Assembly: GCA_900319525.1 (NCBI GenBank)
Contig: ONOU01000001.1
Location: 62,001-126,000, forward strand
Length of the DNA: 64,000 nt
Source: an uncultured Prevotellaceae bacterium
Lineage (GTDB): Bacteria; Bacteroidota; Bacteroidia; Bacteroidales; Muribaculaceae
Direction of reading: 5' to 3'
The notes beneath the pieces are model-generated. The model saw only the letters and a list, made by a program, of their open reading frames with translations, had not been told where the DNA came from and ran no database searches. This document shows, piece by piece, positions 38,220-46,202 of this stretch; the first letter of the stretch is position 1; every line of letters starts with the position of its first letter. Both the position numbers and the translations under genes were made by a program.

Positions 38220-39434
38220 ATGAAGTACCGTATTTTTGCATTGTTTGGCTTGCTGGCCATGGCTGCTGGATCTCTAGCCCAGGCACAGGACTATGATGAC
38301 ATCTATTACGATGCATCTAAGGATACTGCCACCAAGGTTAAGATCAAAGCCGAAAAGCCCGTCAAGACCACTGCGCTCTATGGTAATGTTCCTGATCAGT
38401 ACAAAGTTGCCGCTCAGAGCAATTATCGTGTTGAGCGTGATGAAGATGAGTACAACCGCCGTGGTGTCTTTGCTCCCGACTATGAAGTGGACATCAATGG
38501 CGACACCATCTATTTTGACAGCGATTCCACCTATGACGATGAGGCTTTTGCCAACACGCGTCGCATCGAGCGCTTCTACAACCCCGACATCGTGATCCTT
38601 AGCGACGACGATGAGCTGGTCGAGCTCTACTATGATGAGTCACCGACCATCAATCTGGTTGTAGGCAGCGATTGGGGATATGCTTCTTATGGATGGGCAT
38701 CGACCTATTATCCCTGGTACACGGGGTGGTATGATCCTTGGTACACAGGCTGGTATGATCCCTGGTACTGGCACCATAGCTGGTATTCGCCCTACTATTA
38801 TGGATACTATTGGCGACCTGGTTTTTACTGGGGTTGGACCTACAGTCCCTGGTGGCATTACGGATCTGGCTGGTGGTACGGACATGATTACTGGGCTCAC
38901 GCGGGTGGATGGAACCCCGGTATTCGCCCCCATCATGATGGCAATACTCGTCCCGGCTCAGTTCGTCCTTCGGGCAATTGGAACACAGGACACCGCACAG
39001 GTCTCGCTTCAAACCGTAACACCCGCAGCCGCGTTGGGCTTGGCACCTCACGCAATAGCGCTACCGCAAGTGGAGCTGGCAGCAGCCGTTCGGCAGGCGT
39101 TAGGTCTGGTTCAGGCAGCAGCCGCAGTGGATATGCCACCAGTCGCGGTGCTGGCAATATGAGGTCACGCACGAGTACTGGTGTAACCACGCGCAGCAGT
39201 AGCCCTCGCAGCAGTAGCTACAGTGGCGGCAGCCGTAGCAGCGGTAGCTATAGTGGCTCATCGCGCAGCAGCGGCAGCAGCTACAGCAGCGGATCTCGCA
39301 GCAGTGGCAGCAGCTACAGCAGCGGATCGCACAGCAGTGGTGGCAGCTACAGCAGTGGTGGCGGCAGCCGTTCCGGTGGTGGCGGTGGCGGTAGCCATGG
39401 CGGATCATCAGGCGGTGGAGGACATCGTCGTTGA
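38220..39434 (+). CDS. Secreted Trp/Tyr-rich and Ser/Gly-rich low-complexity protein
   Basis: Starts at MKYRIFALFGLLAMAAGSLA (404 residues); the upstream in-frame ATG at 38193 would bury the signal peptide. The acidic N-terminal part (20-140) is followed by an aromatic region (about 145-235) packed with WY, YP and PWY, including two 24-bp DNA repeats coding TGWYDPWY. The C-terminal 170 residues are Ser/Gly/Arg-rich with three 33-bp DNA repeats and a GGGGHRR end. Likely surface-exposed or outer-membrane bound. No family recognised; it precedes a FadL-type porin by 62 bp. Confidence 0.75.
   Translation: MKYRIFALFGLLAMAAGSLAQAQDYDDIYYDASKDTATKVKIKAEKPVKTTALYGNVPDQYKVAAQSNYRVERDEDEYNRRGVFAPDYEVDINGDTIYFDSDSTYDDEAFANTRRIERFYNPDIVILSDDDELVELYYDESPTINLVVGSDWGYASYGWASTYYPWYTGWYDPWYTGWYDPWYWHHSWYSPYYYGYYWRPGFYWGWTYSPWWHYGSGWWYGHDYWAHAGGWNPGIRPHHDGNTRPGSVRPSGNWNTGHRTGLASNRNTRSRVGLGTSRNSATASGAGSSRSAGVRSGSGSSRSGYATSRGAGNMRSRTSTGVTTRSSSPRSSSYSGGSRSSGSYSGSSRSSGSSYSSGSRSSGSSYSSGSHSSGGSYSSGGGSRSGGGGGGSHGGSSGGGGHRR
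38718..38765 (+). repeat. Two 24-bp tandem repeats in the aromatic region
   Basis: TACACGGGGTGGTATGATCC... (38718-38741) recurs at 38742-38765 with 3 changes, coding YTGWYDPW twice. Confidence 0.8.
39264..39362 (+). repeat. Three 33-bp tandem repeats in the Ser-rich tail
   Basis: Units at 39264, 39297 and 39330 code variants of RSSGSSYSSGS. They are prone to copy-number change. Confidence 0.7.
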
Positions 39435-39496
39435 GGCACACCTTTCTCTACACACGCATTTACATCATTTGAACTTAATCTAAACTATTTGACGAT

Positions 39497-41125
39497 ATGA
39501 AGAAGAATGTTTTTGCCCTCCTGTTGTGCGGACTTCCTCTTATGCTCAACGCTCAGGATGCATTTGATGTCCTGCAGTTGTCCCAAACCGAACTCCGAGG
39601 CACCTCGCGCTTCCAGTCAATGGCGGGGGCCTTCGGAGCCCTGGGAGGCGATCTCTCGGTACTCACTCAGAACCCTGGCGGCATCGGCGTCTATCGCAAT
39701 TCTGACTTGGGCATCACCTTCGGCTTGGACTTCAACAGCACCAAGGCCGGTGTGGACAAGATGAACGAGACCAAGTTTAATGTGAACAATGTGGGTTACA
39801 TCGGGGCTATCCGCCTCAACAGCGAGACGGTTCCTAACCTCAACTTCGGTTTCACCTACAACCGTGTGCAGTCTTTCAACAGGCACTATGTCGGCGGTGT
39901 AGCTGCCATTCCCACCTCGATGAGCAATTTTATTGCCGATGAGTTTGTCAATGTTCAAGGCTTTACGCCAGGTGATTTGTATTGGACTGATGATTTCAAT
40001 CCCTACTTTGATGAATATGCACCCTGGGCCGCCGTGACGACCTTTGATATGCCTACCAAGAGCGGGGGTTACGTGGGTATCATCAATTCCAATGATAATG
40101 GCATGCAGGGCCTGTATGGCAATGGCACCTATGGCAACGCATACTATGAAGTGGAGGAGCGCGGACATGCCGACGAGTACAATATCGCATTTGGTGGCAA
40201 TGTGGCTAACAAGCTCTACTGGGGACTTGACTTTGGTATTCTCGACTTGGATTACAAGAGTTACCAGTCCTATGAAGAGGAATTGGACAATGCCTACATC
40301 ATGGCCGATGACATTGACCTGTTTGAAAGCCCCATTATCAATGAAAACACCCATGCCGACTGGGCTTTGAACAACTACCTGCACAGTGAGGGAACCGGTG
40401 TGAACTTCAAGATGGGCCTCATCTTCCGTCCCACACAGGCTTTGCGACTGGGATTTGCATTCCACACTCCCACCTACTACGACATGCGTGACACCTATTA
40501 TGTGAGCGCATCCCTCAATGCCTATCAGGACAACAACCAGCTCTATCGTGCCGACAAGGGCAGTAACGATGGCTATGACTATTCCAGCAGCTACACCATC
40601 TCAACACCCTGGCACTTCATTGGCAGTGTGGCCGGTGTGGTCGGCACCAAGGGTATCATCAGCTTCGACTACGAGTATGTGGATAACGAGAGCATGAGAA
40701 TTGGTGATGTTCATGGCAACAAATATCCTGATGTGACTCATAATGTGAAGAATTACTTCAAGCCCTCACACATCTTCCGCTTGGGTGGCGAGTATCGTGT
40801 CAACCCCAATTGGAGTCTGCGTGCCGGCTACAGCTACAAGACCACTCAGGTTGAGAAGGGCGTTGATGAATACGACTACAACATTGCCACTGCTGGTACC
40901 AATCCCACCTACCAGTATGACAACACGGTGCAGAACATCACCTGTGGCGTAGGCTATCGTTACAAGTCGTTCTATTCCGACCTGGCATTTGTACACAAGA
41001 TTCGTGAGAGTGTATATAACGCTTTCTCGCCCATCAACGATGACCTGGGCTATGAGCCCAACGTCAGTGCTGATGTCAAGGACAACAACAGCCGCGTTTC
41101 CCTGACCTTGGGTATGAGGTTCTAA
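39497..41125 (+). CDS. OmpP1/FadL/TodX-family outer-membrane transport protein
   Basis: 542 residues with a signal peptide (MKKNVFALLLCGLPLMLNAQ). The N-terminal plug-like hatch reads LRGTSRFQSMAGAFGALGGDLSVLTQNPGGIG, typical of the FadL family, and is followed by alternating beta strands up to a terminal aromatic residue (LGMRF), as expected for an outer-membrane barrel. It probably passes hydrophobic molecules; Bacteroides relatives are sometimes labelled hemin receptors, without proof. It likely forms a transcript with the Trp/Tyr-rich protein upstream and ends at a strong terminator. Confidence 0.88.
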   Translation: MKKNVFALLLCGLPLMLNAQDAFDVLQLSQTELRGTSRFQSMAGAFGALGGDLSVLTQNPGGIGVYRNSDLGITFGLDFNSTKAGVDKMNETKFNVNNVGYIGAIRLNSETVPNLNFGFTYNRVQSFNRHYVGGVAAIPTSMSNFIADEFVNVQGFTPGDLYWTDDFNPYFDEYAPWAAVTTFDMPTKSGGYVGIINSNDNGMQGLYGNGTYGNAYYEVEERGHADEYNIAFGGNVANKLYWGLDFGILDLDYKSYQSYEEELDNAYIMADDIDLFESPIINENTHADWALNNYLHSEGTGVNFKMGLIFRPTQALRLGFAFHTPTYYDMRDTYYVSASLNAYQDNNQLYRADKGSNDGYDYSSSYTISTPWHFIGSVAGVVGTKGIISFDYEYVDNESMRIGDVHGNKYPDVTHNVKNYFKPSHIFRLGGEYRVNPNWSLRAGYSYKTTQVEKGVDEYDYNIATAGTNPTYQYDNTVQNITCGVGYRYKSFYSDLAFVHKIRESVYNAFSPINDDLGYEPNVSADVKDNNSRVSLTLGMRF

Positions 41126-41171
41126 AACAAGATTTACATTCCCAGAATTACGTTTATTGAAGTACAGTAGT

Positions 41172-41212
41172 CCTGGCAACATGCTGAGAAGTGTGTTGCC
41201 AGGCGTTTTTTG
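41172..41212 (+). terminator. Terminator after the FadL-type gene
   Basis: CCTGGCAACA (41172-41181) pairs with TGTTGCCAGG (41194-41203), followed by CGTTTTTTG. Confidence 0.85.
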
Positions 41213-41310
41213 TGGGAAAATTCAGAATCAATCGCGCCCACTATAGTCACGGCCTATATCTCTAACGGATAACCGCCCCAAATGCCGATAAAATGGGATT
41301 TATCCGATTG

Positions 41311-41370
41311 ATGGCTTCGCCTTGGCATAGTGAAAACAGGTTTTCCCTCTGCTCTCGGCTTGCACATAAA
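41311..41370 (-). repeat. Palindromic REP-like repeat, copy 2
   Basis: GGCTTCGCC and CTCGGCTTGCAC flank the dyad GAAAAC-AG-GTTTTC (41332-41345). It lies directly downstream of crcB. The arms differ completely from the other copies but remain complementary. Confidence 0.7.
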
Positions 41371-41377
41371 TTGGAAT

Positions 41378-41752
41378 TTACTTGGTTGCAATATATCCTA
41401 AACCTACTGCCACCAAACCTAACACCACGCTCCCTAATACATATAACGTGAAGAGCAGATAGTTATCGGCTTGTAGCAGACTCAATCCTTCTTTAGAGAA
41501 TGTTGAGAATGTAGTGAATCCACCACAAAAGCCGACCATAAGGAACAAAGAGAAAGATGGAGATAAGTTATGGGTGCGGCTCGTGACTCCCCACAATAAA
41601 CCAATGAGAAGACAACCTGCAACATTAACCACAAATGTCCCCCATGGGAATCCACTTCGTACTTGACTCATCAAAAGTGATATCAGGTAGCGGCAGATTC
41701 CTCCAAGGCCACTACCTATTCCAACTAAGACGATATCTTTAATCATGTTCAT
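41378..41752 (-). CDS. crcB: Fluoride exporter CrcB/FluC
   Basis: 124 residues with four transmembrane helices. Signatures are GGICRYLIS (residues about 18-26), PWGTFVVNVAGCLLIG with the conserved Asn, and GFCGGFTTFSTFSKE with the Phe/Thr/Ser fluoride track. Dual-topology dimers of this family export fluoride. Only one copy is seen, consistent with a homodimer. It is enclosed by REP-like repeats on both sides (41311-41370 and 41761-41915). I saw no fluoride riboswitch in its leader. ATG at 41746 is an alternative start. Confidence 0.93.
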   Translation of the reverse strand: MNMIKDIVLVGIGSGLGGICRYLISLLMSQVRSGFPWGTFVVNVAGCLLIGLLWGVTSRTHNLSPSFSLFLMVGFCGGFTTFSTFSKEGLSLLQADNYLLFTLYVLGSVVLGLVAVGLGYIATK

Positions 41753-41760
41753 AAATCCCG

Positions 41761-41915
41761 ATTTTATGGCATTTAGGGCTTCGCCTCAGCATACCTCAAG
41801 TAAACTTGGCTCTGCCTTCGGCTTGCACCTAAATTCCAATTTCATGGCATTTAGGGCTTCGCCTCAGCATAGCTCAAGCAAGCTTGGCTCTGCATTCGGC
41901 TTGCACCTAAATTCC
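41761..41915 (-). repeat. Two tandem 78-bp REP-like units (copies 3 and 4) in the crcB leader
   Basis: The dyads CAAGT-AA-ACTTG (41797-41808) and CAAGC-AA-GCTTG (41875-41886) are exactly 78 bp apart. They share GGCATTTAGGGCTTCGCCTC on the left and TTCGGCTTGCACCTAAATTC on the right. They lie between the crcB -7 box and its ATG. Confidence 0.9.
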
Positions 41916-41938
41916 GATTTGTCTTTCAGTTATTGCTG

Positions 41939-41946
41939 CAAAGATA
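41939..41946 (-). promoter_or_regulatory. -7 box of crcB
   Basis: The minus strand reads TATCTTTG. Transcription from here gives a leader of about 180 nt filled by the two tandem REP-like units. Confidence 0.5.
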
Positions 41947-42004
41947 GTGATTTCTCGCGATATACGCTGAATCTACAATTGACATTGTGATTGATATGCC
42001 GTTC

Positions 42005-42160
42005 ATTGATGGCGAGCAGTTCGATGTCGAAGATGAGGGTGGAGAGTGTGTAATGGAACAGCTCAATCCAGCCAGCGCTGCCGGCTGGTTGATGTGCGGA
42101 ACGTATAGCAGCCGAATACAACCCCGTGACCAGAGCAAGTGAATTTCCCATGCAACGATG
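42005..42160 (-). pseudogene. Frameshifted remnant of an FKBP-type prolyl isomerase
   Basis: On the minus strand one frame reads RGCIRLLYVPHINQPA, and another then reads STLIFDIELLAIN, the classic end of FKBP domains. The stop codon has been lost. The last 39 bp (42005-42043) match 44677-44715 at 37 of 39 positions. This is a decayed copy with at least one frameshift. Confidence 0.6.
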
Positions 42161-42220
42161 GAATGGTAGAGCTCTTATCAAGTGTATGTTGTCTCGGGGG
42201 ATTGGTGTTTGTCCCATTGA

Positions 42221-42255
42221 CAAAAAATGTGGGGAGCCTTGATAGCGCCCCACAT
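42221..42255 (-). terminator. Terminator of the TonB-type receptor gene
   Basis: ATGTGGGG (42227-42234) pairs with CCCCACAT (42248-42255). On the minus strand the stem is followed by TTTTTTG. Confidence 0.8.
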
Positions 42256-42295
42256 CATTGTACTCATATCGTTAGTTTTTCGGTTAATCGTGGTC

Positions 42296-44656
42296 TCATT
42301 CACCCAGCCTGATGACACTGCGGTTCTCTTCCTGCTTCTTCTGACCTCCTGCGGGCTTGAAGGAGTGGAAATTCCAACTGATGCCGAGCCACAGCATGCG
42401 GCTGCGATTCTTGCTATTGTTCACGAGCGTATAGACTGGATTGTCTGACGAGATGTCCCATCGACGCGTGTTGAACACATCAGTCAGCAGAGCCGAGAGC
42501 GTCAGCGACTTTTTAAGCAGCTGCTGTTTCACACCCAAATTGCAGTAGTGAACGGTCTTGGTGGTGAACTGCGGGAAGTATTGCGGTGAAGTGACGAAAT
42601 ACTGGCCCTGGATGGTCATCCCCTTAAGCGGCATGATGTTCAGCGTCGCACTGCTGTTGCTGGTCCAGCCGTGATTGCTGAAGGTGACTCCCTGGCTGGT
42701 GCCGCGCGCCCTGGTGTAGAAGATGTTAGTGCCCAAGTCCACACCCAGCCATTGCAGGGCGTTCCACCTGACATTCTGCTCATAGCCTGTATTCAGGTAC
42801 TGGTCGCCGTTAATGTAGGTTGACACAAGGATATCCCGGTCAAGGTAGGCGATCTGGCTGATGTAGTCCTGTGTATAATTGAAGTAGGCGCTACCGTTCA
42901 ACTTCACAGCCCGTCCAGCATAGGAGTAGCCGAGGTCAATTTTGTTGGCCTTCTCGGGTTTCAGGCGGACGTTGCCTGTCTCATAGGTCTGGTTGTCGAT
43001 GAGATTGACATAGGGGTTGAGCTGCGGATAGGTCGGACGCGATATGCGGCGCGACAAGCCGAATGAAAACTGCAGCGGCTGGCTTACGCGATAGTTCAAC
43101 ACGACATTGGGCGACAGGAAATAGCAGTTGCTGCTCTCGTCCAGGCGGTCTTTATCGTTCTGCAGTGTCACATGGCTGTATTCAAAGCGCAGTCCAGCCT
43201 TATAGGTGAGTTTGTCATTCCACTTCGACGAATACATGACGTAGGCGGCAGGGATGAATTCACAGTGGCGCAGGTCGTTGCTCAGGGGAATCGACAACTG
43301 CCAGTCGCCAGTCGCCTCGTCATACGCGTACATCTTGTGGTCAATGTTGTTGTGGCGATAGGTCATCTTCACTCCAGTCTCCAGCTTGCCCTTGCCCAGC
43401 TGTGACATGTAGTCGAGTTGCCAAGCCGCAATTCGCGGATGACCGCCAGACTTAGAACGCTGCACCATCTGGCCCGCTTCATAGTAATAGGATGGGCGGT
43501 GGCCGTTGATGGCCGACAGCGATGCCGAGGTACTGATCTCGCGCTTTACAGGCACGTAGATGTGCCTGTAGGTAAGTGAGCCCTCTACCATTTCACGGTT
43601 AAAGGTGATGTCGGTCTCACGAGCCTTGTCGCTTGGCACACCGTCGGTGATGTAGTGATTATGGAAGGTCTGATAGTTGCTCATGCGAGGGAAGCCTGCC
43701 TTGACATCCAGCACGACAACATCTTTTTTCGTCGCTTTATAGTTGACGTTCAAGCCGATGTTGTGTCCGGTGGTCTTCTTTGAAGCGTCAATGATTTGGT
43801 CGATGCTGTTGCCTGTCTGCAGGAACTGGCGGTGCAGCTCGCTCTCGATGCGGTCTTTCTCATATTTGCCGTTGTAGTTCATGCGAACGCCCCATTTGCC
43901 CGCGTTATAACTCATGGCCAGGTTCCCGTTCATGAAGTTATTGAAGCCGTAGTTTGCCGAGGCCATCAGGGCGAAGGCATCTTGCGTCTGTTTCTTGGAA
44001 ACGATGTTGATGATGCCGCCTGTTCCCTCCGAGTCATATTTCACGTCGGGGCTGGTCACGATGTCAATACTCTGCACGTTGGCAGCGGGAATACCTCCCA
44101 ACCCGTCAAGTGCAGTGGGGACGCCATCCACCAGGATGAGCACGTTGCTGTTGCCGCGTATGGAGACTTGACCTGCTCCATCCACCGAGACTGCCGATGA
44201 GCCGCGGAGCATGTCGAGCACCGATCCCGTTGCAGTGCTCATCGATGCGGCAGCATTGATGCTGGTCTTTTCCAGAGTCACCGACTTGTCGGCAGAACGT
44301 CCTGTCACCACAACACCATCCAGTAGCGTGGCTTGTTCCGTCATCACGATTTGTCCGAGGTCGTGTGACTTGCCGTCGGATAAAATGAGGTCCTTCAGAA
44401 CGTCCTCATGGCCTATCGAAGTGATCTTGAGTTGATAACTGCCCTTGAAAGCGCCTTTCATGACAAAGAGGCCCGTCGTGTCGGTCAATGCACCAGCCGC
44501 GGCCTTTCCGTTCTGAATCATCGCCACCGAAGCATACATCACGGGCGTGCCATCTTCCTCAACGACAATTCCCCTGATTCCAGTTGCATTCTGCTGTGCC
44601 AATAAGGTTAAACTGGCCAATGCCAAGAATAATATGAGAAAAAAGCGTTTTATCAT
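42296..44656 (-). CDS. Outer-membrane beta-barrel protein with CarboxypepD-like and TonB plug domains
   Basis: 786 residues. A signal peptide (MIKRFFLILFLALASLTLLAQ) is followed by a carboxypeptidase-regulatory-like domain (about 25-110, GIRGIVVEEDGTPVMYASV). The plug domain (about 115-215) includes GQVSIRGNSNVLILVDGVPT and EGTGGIINIVSKK. A long beta-barrel of the OMP_b-brl_3 type fills the rest. Such receptors take up siderophores, sugars or peptides with TonB energy. It is not paired with a SusD-like protein, so the substrate is unknown. FKBP remnants flank it on both sides. Confidence 0.9.
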   Translation of the reverse strand: MIKRFFLILFLALASLTLLAQQNATGIRGIVVEEDGTPVMYASVAMIQNGKAAAGALTDTTGLFVMKGAFKGSYQLKITSIGHEDVLKDLILSDGKSHDLGQIVMTEQATLLDGVVVTGRSADKSVTLEKTSINAAASMSTATGSVLDMLRGSSAVSVDGAGQVSIRGNSNVLILVDGVPTALDGLGGIPAANVQSIDIVTSPDVKYDSEGTGGIINIVSKKQTQDAFALMASANYGFNNFMNGNLAMSYNAGKWGVRMNYNGKYEKDRIESELHRQFLQTGNSIDQIIDASKKTTGHNIGLNVNYKATKKDVVVLDVKAGFPRMSNYQTFHNHYITDGVPSDKARETDITFNREMVEGSLTYRHIYVPVKREISTSASLSAINGHRPSYYYEAGQMVQRSKSGGHPRIAAWQLDYMSQLGKGKLETGVKMTYRHNNIDHKMYAYDEATGDWQLSIPLSNDLRHCEFIPAAYVMYSSKWNDKLTYKAGLRFEYSHVTLQNDKDRLDESSNCYFLSPNVVLNYRVSQPLQFSFGLSRRISRPTYPQLNPYVNLIDNQTYETGNVRLKPEKANKIDLGYSYAGRAVKLNGSAYFNYTQDYISQIAYLDRDILVSTYINGDQYLNTGYEQNVRWNALQWLGVDLGTNIFYTRARGTSQGVTFSNHGWTSNSSATLNIMPLKGMTIQGQYFVTSPQYFPQFTTKTVHYCNLGVKQQLLKKSLTLSALLTDVFNTRRWDISSDNPVYTLVNNSKNRSRMLWLGISWNFHSFKPAGGQKKQEENRSVIRLGE

Positions 44657-44673
44657 GCTGTGTCCGATACTTA

Positions 44674-44778
44674 TTAATTGATGGCGAGTAGTTCGATGTC
44701 AAAGATGAGGGTGGAGCCGCCGGGGATGCCAGCCGTGGATTGACGTTGCGCCTTGTCATGAGCGAGAAATGGGAATTT
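44674..44778 (-). pseudogene. C-terminal fragment of an FKBP-type peptidyl-prolyl isomerase
   Basis: The minus strand codes PFLAHDKAQR, then AGIPGGSTLIFDIELLAIN and a stop, the last 35 codons of an FKBP domain with the IPGGSTLIFD motif. No N-terminal part or start is present. It lies 17 bp upstream of the TonB-type gene. Confidence 0.7.
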
Positions 44779-44781
44779 ATA

Positions 44782-45471
44782 TTATTCTTTCTTGAAAAAG
44801 GGACAACGGGTTCCAATACATTGATTGTTCTGTTTATAGTGCTCACATAACACCATCGGTTTTTCCATCTCCACATTGAAATGCTCTTTGACATAATCAA
44901 TTGCAGACAAAATGGACAGATAGGAATCGCGCTTACAACAGCGTGGCCCACCTATGTTGCCGATTGCACTCAATGATTTTGCCGTCATCTTGTGAGACAA
45001 AGCAAATGGTTCCTTTGCTAAGGGCGTGGATTTAGAAATGATAGAAATGAACATGCCTGAACTGATTCCCGCGCCACAGGCACCCCAGAAGCCGCATGCT
45101 CCACCAGGCACACTCTTTCCGCGATTCATCATTTCACAGAGTGACTGTTGCAGGTCTATCTGTCCTCCTGCATTCTTGTATGCGGTCAACAAGGCTGATC
45201 CAACCATGACATGATGCTCGGGGCCATGCATGTGACAGAATGGTAAGGCCATCATCTGTTTGATGATGTGGATAGGGTCTTTGGATGTCTCTTTGAGACA
45301 AAGGCCGATAATGGTGTCTAGTCCTGTTGTATGACAATCGTTACAGACATAATGACCTTCAACACAACGAGTCTTGCTATTCTCTTTTTTATGGCAGATG
45401 GCACACTCCATCAGTTCATCGACTTCCAGATACTCTAAAGGAGCCTTACATATCAAACATTCCTCTTTCAT
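44782..45471 (-). CDS. DUF5714 cysteine-rich protein
   Basis: 229 residues. The N-terminal part has zinc-ribbon-like pairs (C5/C8, C23/C26, C36, C43/C46). The middle part includes PFCHMHGPEHHVMVGSALLTAY and GGACGFWGACGAG, and the C-terminus ends in more cysteines (CEHYKQNNQCIGTRCPFF). This fits the DUF5714 family; its function is not known to me, though its Cys and His content suggests a metal site, perhaps Fe-S. It has no membrane segment. A -7 box lies at 45503. Confidence 0.8.
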   Translation of the reverse strand: MKEECLICKAPLEYLEVDELMECAICHKKENSKTRCVEGHYVCNDCHTTGLDTIIGLCLKETSKDPIHIIKQMMALPFCHMHGPEHHVMVGSALLTAYKNAGGQIDLQQSLCEMMNRGKSVPGGACGFWGACGAGISSGMFISIISKSTPLAKEPFALSHKMTAKSLSAIGNIGGPRCCKRDSYLSILSAIDYVKEHFNVEMEKPMVLCEHYKQNNQCIGTRCPFFKKE

Positions 45472-45502
45472 GCTTCATAAATTCCGATTTATTGTACTTG
45501 GA

Positions 45503-45510
45503 CAAAGGTA
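45503..45510 (-). promoter_or_regulatory. -7 box of the DUF5714 gene
   Basis: The minus strand reads TACCTTTG, 31 bp before the start. The 87-bp repeat lies just upstream. Confidence 0.55.
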
Positions 45511-45543
45511 GCGAATTAATTCCGCTAAACATTCATTTTCTTA

Positions 45544-45630
45544 TATTTTTCGGTGATTTGGATAAATCGTTCTCGCTCGGCAATGCTCATGCACGCATGG
45601 CATTGGCCTCACTTAATCACGATTTTATTG
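45544..45630 (-). repeat. 87-bp dispersed palindromic repeat, copy B
   Basis: 82 of 87 positions match 30371-30457. The centre AATGC-T-CATGC-AC-GCATG-GCATT (45582-45604) has perfect 10-bp arms around one bulged T. It lies upstream of the DUF5714 promoter, as copy A lies upstream of another minus-strand promoter. Confidence 0.85.
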
Positions 45631-45717
45631 TTAATGAGGCGATGGTCCTCGTCACTACGACCATTGTGAGTGAAGCAGCGCTCGACTACCAGACTCACAT
45701 TAAAAAAAATAGAGTCT

Positions 45718-46077
45718 TTATCGCGACGAAGTGGCATCATCAGGGAACAGTTCATCCAACGTGCGCTGGAAGGTCACGAGCTGTTCTCTGATAGACTTGA
45801 GTTGGGCAATGGCGTCAAAGCGCTTGTCAACACCGTCACGATTGTGACGTATCTGTGCCTGGGCGGCATCAAGCTTTAACCCCTTTTCCTTAACCAGATA
45901 GTACACACGACTGATCATCTCGATATCATGCGGTGTGTAGTAGCGAATGTTTTTCTTGTTGCGCTTGGGCTTGATGATGGTGAATTGGGTTTCCCAGTAT
46001 CGCAACGTGGATTCTGGGATGCCCAGAATCTCTGAAACGTCCCCGATTTTATAGAATTTTTTATCTAGTTCCTGCAT
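45718..46077 (-). CDS. MerR-family transcriptional regulator
   Basis: 119 residues from ATG 46077 (MQELDKKFYKIGDVSEILG); the frame upstream begins with TTG. The MerR helix-turn-helix and wing are clear: YKIGDVSEILGIPESTLRYWETQF and RYYTPHDIEMISRVYYLV. The C-terminal half is a dimerisation coiled coil with no cysteine cluster or large effector domain, so it is a short MerR of unknown ligand. It is divergent from alaS with overlapping promoters; single MerR genes of this kind are common in Bacteroidetes. Confidence 0.88.
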   Translation of the reverse strand: MQELDKKFYKIGDVSEILGIPESTLRYWETQFTIIKPKRNKKNIRYYTPHDIEMISRVYYLVKEKGLKLDAAQAQIRHNRDGVDKRFDAIAQLKSIREQLVTFQRTLDELFPDDATSSR

Positions 46078-46104
46078 GGTCTTGCACAAATTGATAGAAT
46101 TGAG

Positions 46105-46112
46105 TATCTTTG
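46105..46112 (+). promoter_or_regulatory. -7 box of alaS
   Basis: TATCTTTG with CTTG 20 bp upstream (46081-46084), giving a leader of about 84 nt to the alaS ATG. Confidence 0.55.
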
Positions 46113-46131
46113 CAGTTTGTTAACAACTCTG

Positions 46132-46139
46132 CAAAGGTA
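46132..46139 (-). promoter_or_regulatory. -7 box of the MerR gene
   Basis: The minus strand reads TACCTTTG, with a leader of about 48 nt. It faces and overlaps the alaS promoter region, so the two transcripts overlap at their 5' ends. Confidence 0.5.
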
Positions 46140-46202
46140 AACAAAAAGTTGAAACTCTGCAACAAAAAACGAACATTTATAACATATTAAGATAAATACA
46201 TT

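Noticed and set aside
41753-41938. Fluoride riboswitch in the crcB leader
   Set aside because: The leader is filled by two tandem REP-like units; I could not match the fluoride aptamer core on the crcB strand.
41745-41990. Plus-strand ORF repeating MAFRASPQH
   Set aside because: It is only the translation of the tandem 78-bp repeat units.
41926-42253. Overlapping minus-strand ORFs of 70 and 107 codons
   Set aside because: They split one FKBP remnant between two frames and cover non-coding sequence; better described as a pseudogene.
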